Below are positions 9,701 to 17,664 of a DNA stretch of 64,000 bases, piece after piece. The position numbers were made by a program, and so were the translations under genes. The notes below the pieces were generated by a model. That model saw only the letters and a program-made list of their open reading frames with translations, did not search any database and had not been told where the DNA came from. Numbering within the stretch: the first letter of the stretch is position 1; each line of letters begins with the position of its first letter. Source of the stretch: Pycnopodia helianthoides. Its lineage: Eukaryota; Echinodermata; Asteroidea; Forcipulatida; Asteriidae. The stretch is taken from positions 7,148,583-7,212,582 of the forward strand of contig CM063258.1 in NCBI GenBank assembly GCA_032158295.1. Direction: 5' to 3'.

Positions 9701-12460
9701 TGCAATATAACTAATAAGCACAGGAGGCATACCCTAGATATATTTTATTAAACTCCTAGCTTTAGTGATTTTCCATAGATTAAAAGGTCTAAATTGTTTT
9801 TAACAGGTCACCACATTGCTTGAGGAAGTGCTGAGCAGTAATACCACAAAGCAGCCCACTCTCATTGCCTTTGTCGCCAAACCACAGATACATCAGATCG
9901 TTTTGAAGATAAAGAACTACCGCTTCCCCCTTCCATCATCGAACATCACATCAGCTGTGGATATACTCTTCAAGAGCCACTGCACCTTCAACTTTGAATA
10001 TTCTGCTCAACTACCCAACTTCTTTGGCTACCTGCAAACTCAGATATACGGACTGAAATATTCAGGCAAGGTGCCACCACGAGTCATTGAATTTATAGCC
10101 AGGGCACTCAAGGTACTGTGAGTGCTTATCACATGGAGAGTTTGAAGCATTGTTAGTATCTTGTTCCTTTAGTTTGGTGTTTTTATACATTTGAAGTTTT
10201 CGGATTTCAAAACAAGGAATCTGAGTGTTAACTTCTAATAAGAGTGAAGTTTTTAGAGTTATCATCCCCTATAGAACACTGCTTAGCTTTAGAGTGTAAA
10301 GCTGACGTAAATACAACTCTTGAAACTAATCTAAATGTATGTCAGGAAAGAGCCAAAACAGAGTCCTAATGAAAGTGGGGAAAAGTTATCGATTCTCTAA
10401 TCTCATGTTAAAACGGTGTCAAATGTAATTTTTGATGTTATACTCTTTCAGAGTGAAATTTGAAACATGACGTCACTGGATATCAACAACAAATGGGTCA
10501 CAACGCCGTCCAACTAGTAACTGGATCCCCCAGATAAGCCACAAAAAGTTTGATTGGGGGAGGCTGTTGGAAACCTCAGAACCTACCACAGGTTGTCAGC
10601 AATACATCTGGAAACCTGCTACAAAGAACAGGTGGCGTCACTTTATCAGAGAGTTTAATTTGTAGGTCTGCATTTCTGTACACTTTTGTGGACGAAGTGC
10701 GTGAGTGAAAATATTCTTAATCCCCCTCAAAAAATCAAACAAACAAACAAACAAACAAACAAACACAAAACTACATTACTCTGGGACCTGACCCCTCTTA
10801 GATTAAGTGGGATGGTCCAGTCTAGGATATCAATTACTTTGACCCCCCCAGGGCATTGCACTTTGGAGAAATTAGTGAAATAAATAACATGCCATGACTT
10901 AACCAGCCCTCACTTAAATAAAGGGTTTTAAACCCAGCAATAGCAAACGAACAGAGATGTGAATCTAGACTTACCTGCCTGAAGGTGAGGTTTCTGTTGC
11001 CAGTCTTCTTTTCCACGTTGTCCGCTATCCACTTCTCCAGCTTCTTTCCTGGGTGAGCGCCCAGTTTACGGACGAAATTCACCAGTCGCCCCAAAAATCC
11101 CCACTTCCCATCTAGATATAATTTCCACAAACAACGTATTTGGATTAAAAAGAAAGAAATAAAGGAAACAAAACAGGTTTGAAAATCTTGTTAGAAATTT
11201 AGTGAGGCTTCAGACAAACGCTGCTCTCAAAAACGACACAGTCTTAAAGCATTTAACACGATCATGGGCCTATAGCAATTGGATTTTAAAGTAACTTCTT
11301 CTTGGATACTTTCGAACTTTAACCTTTACAGTGACATTTATGAGTTAACAACAAACTATGCTTAATCCGGTTTGATAATATACATTCTGATTAATATTTC
11401 CATCCACTCTTCTTACCATAAATTAACGGAGCGAAGTGTGGGTCCAGCATTTCCTGTATTTCTGTAGAGTTGTACCCCAGAGCTAAATAAGTAGCAACGA
11501 TACTTCCAGCACTGCTACCTGCAAATCGCTTGATGTTCTTCAACATATCCAAGTCCTCAAGGACCTGTGATTAAGAAAAAGAAAAGAAAAAAACAAACAG
11601 AGTCAAGCATTACCCCCAGCCAGAGAACAGAACTTAGTTCCACTTTTGGGATACTATAACCTTTCTGTCAGCCAAATAAAATTATGGGGAACGAAAAAAA
11701 ACAACCACTAATTACAATAATGGGGAACGAACCCCCCCCCCCACTAATTACAATATTGTACACACTTTAAAAACTTCCGGTATGAATTGACCTGGGTACG
11801 GCGTGGTGGCTGACCCCTTCTGGGTCAGTATGACCCGGAATATGTGTCAAAATGACCCAGAAAACAGGTCAAAATTTCGCAGAATCCGAGTTAAAATCCT
11901 ATTGTAAGGCCTGACCCGAAAATGGGTCAGGCCTCCTATGACCCGAATGTGGGTCAATTCTTGTACATTGAAGTTTCTCTAACATGTCAATAGCGGGAGC
12001 AGTAGGTATGTTTGGTTTATCAACTCGTGTTTACAGTTAACATTTTGATTAAAATTTGCTAATTGCCAAAGGCGTGTATATAATATAGCCTACACTCAAA
12101 ATCATGGATAACTTGATACACTTACTCGTATGACTCCTACGTACGACATACTTTTACTTCCGCCTCCCTCCAGAGCAAGGTTTTCAAATGGAAAATTACG
12201 GCCTTTAAATTCTTCCATTTCCTCTTCAGTCAGAAGATTCGACGGTGCAGGTTGATCAGGGTTTTCTTTCTTTTTATAAACTGTTTAGAGACGTTGGGTG
12301 TTTTGCCGGCCCCACGTTTGCATTTCACGTACTTCGTTGTGGTGGTGCTGGCCGGTGATGACGTGGTCGCTTGAGGCATACCACTGTGCGAAGCTTCAGT
12401 CATCTCTGCCCAAGTCTCCACAACCGGATCTCTGGTAATCTCTTCATAAACGGTAGACAT
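690..12460 (-). CDS. Patatin-like phospholipase with C-terminal EF-hands (12 exons)
   Basis: This is a spliced gene. In transcript order the exons are 12460-12126, 11564-11417, 11111-10975, 8951-8825, 6963-6880, 5666-5533, 5088-4988, 3518-3371, 2991-2890, 1646-1488, 1030-935 and 782-690. All introns are GT-AG and all phases agree, giving about 554 codons. Residues 95-112 hold the oxyanion loop LALEGGGSKSMSYVGVIR. The nucleophile elbow GSSAGS puts the catalytic Ser at about 130, and the VDGGLLCNYP motif puts the catalytic Asp at about 264, so the Ser-Asp dyad of the patatin family is intact. Downstream, DADRSGTISKAE (about 387-398) and DCDGSGEIEYPE (about 433-444) are canonical 12-residue EF-hand loops, the second one split by an intron. 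A third loop near 495 is degenerate. No signal peptide or membrane segment is evident, so a cytosolic or membrane-recruited lipid acyl hydrolase is inferred. The substrate is unknown. The only defect seen is a one-base frame break in exon 1. Confidence 0.85.
935..1030 (-). CDS. Patatin gene exon 11 (degenerate EF-hand 3)
   Basis: The acceptor is tcttcgttttttcaag|AGCT and the donor is ATACAG|gtaaac. It encodes SCDINRTIGINTKYLDTFDW and ends DKEFLIQ. It resembles an EF-hand loop, but the Gly is displaced by one position and there is no Glu or Asp at position 12, so calcium binding is unlikely. Confidence 0.75.
1031..1487. other. Patatin intron 10
   Basis: I see no gene or clear repeat beyond a short (GT)n run at 1261-1275. 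Confidence 0.6.
1488..1646 (-). CDS. Patatin gene exon 10 (second half of EF-hand 2)
   Basis: The acceptor is actattttgatctag|ATCG and the donor is ACAAGA|gtgagt. It starts IEYPELVQLAG, which completes the loop DCDGSGE|IEYPE with Ile at 8 and Glu at 12. It continues with helices ending ITELLGSLVRTLLLNVQ. Length is 159 nt, phase 0 to 0. The exact completion of the EF-hand loop is the main support. Confidence 0.85.
2190..2530 (-). repeat. tRNA-derived SINE, family B, with nested insertion
   Basis: The tRNA-like head on the minus strand has a B box within GGATTTGAACCTGCGACC (plus-strand spelling) and an A box near GAGCTATCTAACC. The tail (GCCAGGGATCACCCCCAAATT to GGGAAGCGGAGAGACAGGG) matches the second copy at 53175-53375, but the two halves here are separated by a foldback element at about 2270-2440. 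Confidence 0.75.
2270..2440. mobile_element. Foldback element, family G (inside SINE B)
   Basis: It shares GTGCACGTTT...CATCAAAGATGGTGG and TGACGTCATGTGCAATCCATC with the copy at 26440-26595, where the two arms are plainly inverted repeats. Confidence 0.6.
2890..2991 (-). CDS. Patatin gene exon 9 (first half of EF-hand 2)
   Basis: The acceptor is cttcttaatttctcag|CACA and the donor is GGTGAG|gtaaac. It encodes RGNFSASDIKLIF and ends AIFDIIDCDGSGE, the first seven positions of an EF-hand loop. Phase is 0 to 0. Confidence 0.88.
3064..3213. mobile_element. Foldback element, family F5, copy 1
   Basis: The ends are inverted: AAGTCTCGCGCGTATTCGAA on the left and GCGCGAGACTT on the right. It contains a second internal hairpin (CATAGAGTTATTTTTAAGAACTCTATG). 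It sits in patatin intron 8. Confidence 0.75.
3371..3518 (-). CDS. Patatin gene exon 8 (linker helix and EF-hand 1)
   Basis: The acceptor is ttcttccgttaag|GCAA and the donor is TTAAG|gtaagc. It encodes a charged helix (QKVKKYEERQKTTDEIKGAL), then MLEGADADRSGTISKAEF. The loop DADRSGTISKAE has Asp at 1, Asp at 3, Ser at 5, Gly at 6, Ile at 8 and Glu at 12: a canonical calcium loop. Confidence 0.9.
3554..3676. mobile_element. Foldback element, family F5, copy 2
   Basis: The left end AAGTCTCGCGCGTATTCGAA pairs with the right end TTCGAATACGTGCGAGACTT. It starts 36 bp upstream of patatin exon 8, in intron 7. A decayed third copy ends at about 37147. Confidence 0.8.
3920..4000 (-). repeat. tRNA-like SINE fragment
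   Basis: GGGACTAGAACCCAAGACC on the plus strand reads as a degenerate B box on the minus strand. Only a fragment is recognisable. Confidence 0.35.
4377..4471. repeat. Interleaved inverted repeats
   Basis: CTATAATAGCTCCGTGC (4377-4393) pairs with GCACGGAGCTATTATAG (4436-4452). CTTGCTCTATGC (4397-4408) pairs with GCATAGAGCAAG (4459-4470). The arms alternate rather than nest. It lies in patatin intron 7. Confidence 0.8.
4988..5088 (-). CDS. Patatin gene exon 7
   Basis: The acceptor is ctttattgtattag|TTTT and the donor is AGCCG|gtaagt. In phase 0 it reads FSTSERDTMKTDLDGRVSKH and then GGNTIPTPDTKLSR. A different open frame spans this exon, but only phase 0 links exons 6 and 8 and gives a sequence consistent with the family. 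Confidence 0.85.
5089..5532. other. Patatin intron 6
   Basis: It contains an 11-base G run near 5397-5407, and I see nothing else of note. Confidence 0.6.
5533..5666 (-). CDS. Patatin gene exon 6
   Basis: The acceptor is ctctgtttgtgtttag|GCTG and the donor is CTGCTG|gtaagt. It encodes WYLSMDPKEDSFFTRFCKLA and ends FGGFNKKTLGVLL. The 'FDGWYLSMDP' and 'TLGVLL' blocks are characteristic of the end of the patatin domain. Confidence 0.9.
5851..5968. mobile_element. Foldback MITE, family F3, copy 1
   Basis: The inverted ends are GCCATTTTGAGATATGGTGG and CCACCATACCTCAAAAAGGC, flanked by TA on both sides. It is about 120 bp long. The same element recurs at 23761-23876. Confidence 0.85.
6310..6450 (+). 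repeat. tRNA-derived SINE, family A, partial copy
   Basis: It contains CAAGCTCTGGTGTTTCTGAT and the B box GGTTCGAGTCC, then ACAAGACACTTAACCATTC, all shared with the fuller copy at 14735-15030. Confidence 0.7.
6880..6963 (-). CDS. Patatin gene exon 5 (catalytic aspartate, DGG)
   Basis: The acceptor is attccccttgcag|CTAT and the donor is GATG|gtgggt. This 84-nt exon encodes ILKPVKFNQNYFVDGGLLCN and then YPVQVFD. The D-G-G supplies the second residue of the catalytic dyad. Phases (1 to 1) fit exons 4 and 6. Confidence 0.92.
7418..7767. mobile_element. MITE, family F1, copy 1
   Basis: The terminal inverted repeat AGGAACATTACAGAATTGGT has its partner at the right end (ACCAACTCTTTAATGTTCCT). It is flanked by TTAA at 7414-7417 and 7768-7771. 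It is about 350 bp with no coding capacity. The copy at 38248-38631 is inserted in the opposite orientation. TTAA flanks suggest piggyBac-type mobilisation, although a TA target cannot be excluded. Confidence 0.85.
8540..8676 (-). repeat. tRNA-derived SINE, third type
   Basis: The minus strand reads GGTGGTCTAGTGGTAAGAC (A box) and AGGTTCTAATCCCACC (B box), followed by a non-tRNA tail. It is not a functional tRNA, because the acceptor stem does not pair well. Confidence 0.6.
8825..8951 (-). CDS. Patatin gene exon 4
   Basis: The acceptor is tatataag|GATT and the donor is TTCCAG|gtaggc. It encodes DYRVELCIVGADLNLMDAVY and then HVKTTPDMPIYLAARASASI. The 'TPDMP...AARASASIP' block is typical of the patatin domain before the catalytic Asp. 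Phase is 0 to 1. Confidence 0.92.
9003..10297 (+). mobile_element. Candidate DNA transposon or derivative in patatin intron 3
   Basis: The left end reads ACACTCTAAAAACA and the right end TTTAGAGTGT, an inverted pair. Between them is a splice-acceptor-like site (ttgtttttaacag at 9806) and an open frame. I found no clear target-site duplication, so the boundaries are tentative. The start CACTCTAAAAA is shared with the GGGTCA-rich family. Confidence 0.4.
9807..10121 (+). pseudogene. C-terminal exon-like fragment of a repetitive protein family
   Basis: It follows an acceptor (gtttttaacag) and reads VTTLLEEVLSSNTTKQPTLI, with later VDILFKSHCTFNFEYSAQL and PPRVIEFIARAL, stopping at 10119-10121. 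The pattern 'D.LFK.H..FN..Y...L..FF.FLQ...Y' recalls the C-terminus of repetitive SAMD3-like uncharacterised proteins that are often mobile. That resemblance is from memory. It lies on the opposite strand inside a patatin intron. Confidence 0.4.
10360..10480. repeat. Dispersed repeat, family H, copy 1
   Basis: It contains TACTCTTTCAGAGTGAAATT and AAACATGACGTCAC. The reverse complement of 32235-32360 has the same order of blocks (GTCCTCATGAAAGT, ACTCTTTCAGAGCGAAATTC, GAAACATGACGT). Confidence 0.65.
10975..11111 (-). CDS. Patatin gene exon 3
   Basis: The acceptor is tatatctag|ATGG and the donor is AGGCAG|gtaagt. It encodes GKWGFLGRLVNFVRKLGAHP, then a Lys/Glu-rich stretch ending LTFRQ. Phase is 1 to 0. 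This matches the helical insert that follows the serine elbow in patatin-like proteins. Confidence 0.9.
11417..11564 (-). CDS. Patatin gene exon 2 (catalytic serine)
   Basis: The acceptor is cttaatcacag|GTCC and the donor is TATG|gtaaga. It enters in phase 0 and leaves in phase 1. It encodes VLEDLDMLKNIKRF followed by AGSSAGSIVATYLALGY. The GxSxG elbow carries the nucleophilic Ser of the patatin family. Confidence 0.92.
11765..11965. repeat. GGGTCA/TGACCC-rich dispersed element
   Basis: It begins ACACACTTTAAAAACTTCCGG and is built of TGACCC, GGGTCA and GGCCTGACCC blocks in both orientations. The same family recurs at 20155-20330, 45960-46130, 54060-54540 and 57150-57290. It lies in patatin intron 1. 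Confidence 0.7.
12126..12460 (-). CDS. Patatin gene exon 1 (start, N-terminus, oxyanion loop; frame break)
   Basis: The likely start is the ATG at 12458-12460 (MSTVYEEITRD). An in-frame ATG at 12479-12481 would add seven residues (MVIFARK). The N-terminal part is Thr/Ser/Lys-rich and probably disordered. The 3' part encodes EEEMEEFKGRNFPFENLALE, then the GGG loop, and ends at a GTAAGT donor (CGA|gtaagt). The two parts lie in different frames. The switch occurs in an A-rich stretch near 12262-12285, and the exon is 335 nt where 336 are needed. One missing base is the simplest explanation: an assembly error or a real indel. A short intron between the frames does not work, because the only plausible GT-AG pair there gives the wrong phase. 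Confidence 0.75.
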
Positions 12461-12607
12461 TTTTCTTGCGAAAATGACCACTTGGTTGACAGACTACAGG
12501 TAAATTCGTGTGCACTGTACATGTGTATTGTGCACGTATTGCTACACGTTCCTCGTATCGGTTTCACTCAATGCCGTCTACCTTTGCACATATTCCACTT
12601 GCCCTTT

Positions 12608-12608
<1 letters not shown>

Positions 12609-12651
<43 letters not shown>
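12609..12651. repeat. (AC)n microsatellite
   Basis: An uninterrupted run of about 21 AC units lies about 150 bp upstream of the patatin start codon. A second short CA run lies at 12810-12822, with GGGGTCC/GGACCCC blocks between them. Confidence 0.95.
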
Positions 12652-12652
<1 letters not shown>

Positions 12653-14734
12653 CCTTACGGATCCGGTTTGTGGGTACTGCTATTGTTGTTCTATTTTTCC
12701 ATTTTCTGAAGAATTCCCTTGTGGGGCCCAATTGTTCCTATTGAAATGACCTTGTGGGGTCCATTGTTCCATTGTTGTCAGGACCCCACATATGCCCTTC
12801 TGTGTGTCCACACACACACACCCACGCGTACATTTCCAAATAACAACGGGACCCACATAAATTAATAGTAAATCTTTTAACCCTGTCCATGCGTGTTCAC
12901 TCAGGCATGGTACTACCATACCCACCATATAAGAAGTCCAAGGTCGGGTTTGGTAGGGGCAGGATCCAAAGGTCTTGTTGAGTCTACAGATTCTTTAAGG
13001 GTGTGTACAACATTGGTAAGACTACAAATCCGTAGTTTACTTTTGCTCTTCCGACGTCTCAAAGGAACGCCAAAGAGTGTACTTTGCTTGAGACAAAAAA
13101 AGAATCGCAGTAAAGCGCATGATGTAAATGTACAGCGCATTGATACGTTATTGTGAAATGCGCTATATAAGAACTAGTTATTATTATTATTAGTAGTAGT
13201 AGTAGTAGTAGGGCCTACCGGTAGGCTATACGTGTGTTACTACGGGGGCGGAGGCACATGGCAGTATACATTTTTACAACGCCGCCATCAGGTTCCCATG
13301 GGGCTTGTGGCCATAATCCCCATCGCCGTTCCATTAAAACAAAATCCAAAGAACCGGTTCCTTTTAAATCAACAATTTAGGAAAGTGCCAGTCTGGAAAT
13401 TATTTTTATCGGCACTCGGATCTCCGTAAAGTAGAGAGAAGTGAAAGGAAACAGGAATAATGCATTGAAGGGATTGAACAACGAAAAATGAGACAAGAAA
13501 GGGGCTAGTCTAACCACAGGAAATTGAAAACATAAAGAAAAAATCCGTGAAGCTCGGAAAAGGGGAATGTTCAAATATTTTCCGCACGCGACCACCCATT
13601 GGCAAAAACAAATTGTCCGTGACGTTGCAACATGAAGGTTTACCACTCAGCATATATCGCTCGTGTTGTTACTCTCTCAGTATTTATGCACATGGTTTTG
13701 GGTATTAAATTTATCTTTGTATTTAGCTTACTTATATTAAAACCAAGACAAAGTTCAAGAAATGAACCACAAAAGGCTTTGGATCAAGTGCATTTTCAAA
13801 GTTTTATTTCAAAATAAAGGCAGAAACCAAATTCACTTTGCACAAGGTAAAATAAATATTTAGATCTTGACAAACGGACAGAACAGTTACGGTTACACAC
13901 AAAGTGTTAGCGTAAAAATGTATTATCTGTAACGGACGAAGGGTTAGAGTAATAAAATAAGAAATCAAACAGAATTCAACAACATCTGAGGAAGTTTAAC
14001 TCGATAAATAAATCAGCTCTAGCAGAACTTTTTCTCCTCAACGAATTCGCCTATGGCTCCAGCGCCATATACCACTAAAATAAATTGTGTTGACGGTAAC
14101 GGCTACAAAATACAATTTGAAAAACAAAAAGAGTCTTAGAAGATTTTGCATCTCATCGTTACTTGACATCAATTCACATTTCAGTCAAATTGTCACAAGT
14201 AATGGCCGTAGGATTTTCTGTCGCTACAAGCAGTGGACATTGAATTATTGACACAACCAAATACTTTTGTTTAAAAAATATCCTTTAACGCATTGATTAA
14301 AATAGAGGGTCCAGAGCCGGGTGAGTCTCATAATGTTGGTCTCATTTTTGTGTGAATTTGTTATTGTGCAGTTACAAAACGGGTTGAACCAACCCAAAAC
14401 CACAATCAGTGACGTATTTGTTGACCCAGAAACAGGAGCACTTCCGGGTCATTGGTTTCTAACATGACCCCGTAAGCCCTGGATTCCCGCCCAATGTTGT
14501 CTTTAAAGAGTTGTTATATTTGTTATTTTGGAGGACGAATCGGCCAAGGAGACGCAGTGACTTTCTGAAAGTTTATCCTTGGAAAAGAAGATCAATAAAA
14601 CGGCTTGGAAGTACAAATATTTAGTTATTTTTCGACAAGTGTAGCCCTTAGTCAGCTCTTTCATGTTGAACATATATTTTTGTTGCATGAATGAGCAAAC
14701 ATTTAATGAAATAGCTAAGTACAGCATTACTGAG

Positions 14735-15030
14735 GCGTGTCAGTGGCCGAGCACCGGACTCAAGCTCTGGTGTTTCTAATCAGAGTGTTGGTTCGAATCC
14801 CTTCTGTGGCACTTGGGTCATTTCAGCAAGATACTTAACCATAACTGCTTTATCCTTGCGATGAGACAATAAGCCATAGGTCCTGTGTACTAGGATTGGG
14901 AGTACACGCAAAAGAATCACATATCGTGGAAAAGTAGGGGTTAACCCCTGTGTTTCTGGTTCACATAGCAAGCACACCCTTGTTCACAGGTTTCCTCGGG
15001 CTTGCAAGCTACAGTGATTTAGCTCACTTA
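14735..15030 (+). repeat. tRNA-derived SINE, family A, best copy
   Basis: The tRNA-like head has an A box at GTGGCCGAGCACCGGACTC and a B box GGTTCGAATCC, resembling a Ser/Leu-type tRNA. It is followed by a tRNA-unrelated body (GTTAACCCCTGTGTTTCTGG) and a tail CTTGCAAGCTACAGTGATTT. Other copies lie at 6310 (+), 21130, 24560, 33225, 33783 and 58030 (-). Confidence 0.8.
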
Positions 15031-15825
15031 TGAGGCATCCTTGGTTTCATTACTAGAAATATGTAATAATATAATACTGTTCCGCCGTATAAAGCAAAAA
15101 TATTAAAGGAATAATTTATACTGAACGGCATTGGACGTGCATGCTTGCCTGCAATATTCTAAGTACACAGGTGACAACCAGCTTTTGTTTTGAGTGATGG
15201 GCGCCCTCAATGTACCGTGCACGGAGCGGAGAGTTGTCCTTTTAAAAAACTTAATGAACTTAACGGAGTTGCGTAGACGCTGCGCACTAAAAAAAAACAG
15301 AGTTTCACATCAAGATTTTCGGAAACAATATCATAACGTACAAAACGCTTCTTGTTACGATTTATGAATAAATATATAACCATTTTTTCCTTCTTCATAG
15401 ACTTGTAATCCGCTTTCGATGTTTAAAACACACATAATATACATATACATCATTTCATTTTAAACATGGCAAGACAAAAGTTGTTAAAAATTGTTTTTCT
15501 TTTTTACATAATATGTCACCAATATGTCACCGACTAAGTGTAAGCCTACTCACAATCGTGGCTTGAAAGAAAAGTTGTCATCACAGTCAAACGTCACAAA
15601 ATCCGTCAAATACACCTTTATACTTATATACTAATTAAAACTATAAAACCTTTATAATTTCCTTCATAAAATACTTTAGTTCGATGTGCAAGACAGTCGT
15701 AGGATTCAGTGTGTTACTTTTTCTCCCTTCACGGCCCATTGTTTCAAAGATAGCTGGAAAAAAAGGAAACCGCATTGTCTTTGTTTGGAGCTAAATACCG
15801 TGTTTCTCTTTGTTGGTGATAAATT

Positions 15826-16180
15826 AAAGGCAGGGTGTACTTTTGGTAGTTACAAGTATGACCATAAAACTTACTTGGTAAGGAGTAATGGAGAGCTGTT
15901 GATACTATAACACATGGTTAGAAACGACCACCTCTGAAGTGGTATAGTTTTAGAGAAAGAGGTTATTGTTCACCGAAGAAGAAAAAGGATTTGTGAAAGG
16001 TTTCGGGCATCTCAACCATCTGAAAGCACACATTTTCTGTTTTTTTACTTCATTATTGTCTTGCAACTTTGATGACAAATTGAGCCCAAATTTCCATAGG
16101 TTTGTTTATATTTTATGCATATGTTGGAATAAACCAAGTGAGGATGCTGGTCAAATTACCAAAAGGTATACCCTGCCTTT
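15826..16180. mobile_element. MITE, family F4, copy 1
   Basis: The inverted ends are AAAGGCAGGGTGTACTTTTG and CAAAAGGTATACCCTGCCTT. Internal blocks (GAGAAAGAGGT, GAAAGCACACA, TTGCAACTTTGATGA) recur at 20632-20999 and, inverted, at 62780-63154. Confidence 0.8.
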
Positions 16181-16780
16181 CAGTGTTCATTAGATGTCTT
16201 AATATAAAAAAAAAACATTTTTCTTTCTGTCCAAAATATCCAGATGTATTTTGCAAACCGACGAAACATAACTGGCTGTTTTATATGGTTGTAATATCCC
16301 TTACCCCAAATCAAGATCCCGGGCACTTACAAACCACGATCGAGATCCAGCCGCATTCTACGAGCTATCATCGCTCGACAAATATTAACTTTAACAAACT
16401 TATTGTTAATTAAGATTTTAATATCGGTTAGTTTCGAAAACAACAAGAAGGAGACAAATTCTGAAACATCTCTTCAATGGCAAGTACATTTTCCAAGGTT
16501 AGACTAATGTTGCAACCCGGGGCTGTGCAAACCATACATTGGCAACTTCGTTCCACATGAAACGTGAACGCAACGAAGTGGCTCGATTTTCTATGTTAAA
16601 ATGTAGTTGTAAATTTGTGCGACATGTTTGGTTCGCCTGATACCGTTACAATGTTTACGTTAAAAGTGTCGCTCTAGATTTTGTTTAATCCAACCCCAAG
16701 TGTCTTTTGCTGGAGACCCTCCCATATCCCCAATACTCCACTCAACGGTAAATCAACACACACAAAACAAACTATAGTTA

Positions 16781-17144
16781 AAGGGACACAATGCCTTTGG
16801 ATTGGGCGCTTTGGCCTGTAAAAGTGTTTGTTATGAAATTAATATAGTTAGCAAGATGCTTTAAAAGTAAAATACAATGATTCACACAACTATCCCTCGA
16901 AGTTGTGTGGTTTTCCTTTTACTTCGTGAACTAAAACGGTCCGCCATTTTGTGAGTCAACAATTTGGTGCTACAAAATGGCGGACCGTCTTAGTTCACGA
17001 AATTAAAGGAAAACCGAACAATTTCGAGGGATAGTTGTGTGGATCATTATATCCTACTTTTAAAGCATCTTTCCAACCGTATTCATTTTATAACAAACGG
17101 GTTTTATAGCCCAAAACGCCCAATTTGAAGGCAACGTGTTCCTT
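16781..17144. mobile_element. Foldback MITE, family F2, copy 1
   Basis: The whole element is an inverted repeat: AAGGGACACAATGCCTTTGG outermost, and ACGGTCCGCCATTTTGT / ACAAAATGGCGGACCGT at the centre. It is flanked by TA. Further copies are at 22016-22261 and 27213-27460. Confidence 0.88.
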
Positions 17145-17664
17145 TATGTAACTTTTGTGCGCATGGCACAATGTTATCAATGTTTCTTGTAGGACTCAGC
17201 ACAGTTATCCTACAAAATCAGTTAACTTCCTGGCAAGGATTTCGGAGGATTTGGTACCGTGGGGTAAAGTGACCGTGATTAAAAATCATGTAACACAAAT
17301 GACGATGATATTCTAAGATTTTGTTTCCAGCACAAATTCTTAGATCGGGAGAAGACTTTCTTCCCAACCAACATTATATTTAGATATAAATAATCATATA
17401 AAAACACTTGACGAGTGGGAAATGATAATGGAAAGTATGATACGTAAAACATGCATCTTAAGAAAGTCAATAAAAATAGCAACAAGGTTTCAGAAAAAAA
17501 TACTTATGGCGTACTCGCGTATTGATATCAAGTCAGTCAGAATGTTAACATGCTGGAATGCATTTAAAAATATTCAATACAAAAATAATAGTTCTGGAGT
17601 CACATATAGTTTTCCCATACCCATATGCACATATGTTTTAGAAATTACATAGTTATATCCGATT

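Larger units (their letters stand above)
12461..17664. other. Intergenic region between the two genes
   Basis: I found no supportable exon. It holds the presumptive patatin promoter side, a (CA)n tract, a retroposon tail ending in (ATT)n(AGT)n at 13170-13210, a family A SINE, and MITEs at 15826-16180 and 16781-17144. No clear polyadenylation signal for GARNL3 was identified below 17665. Confidence 0.6.
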
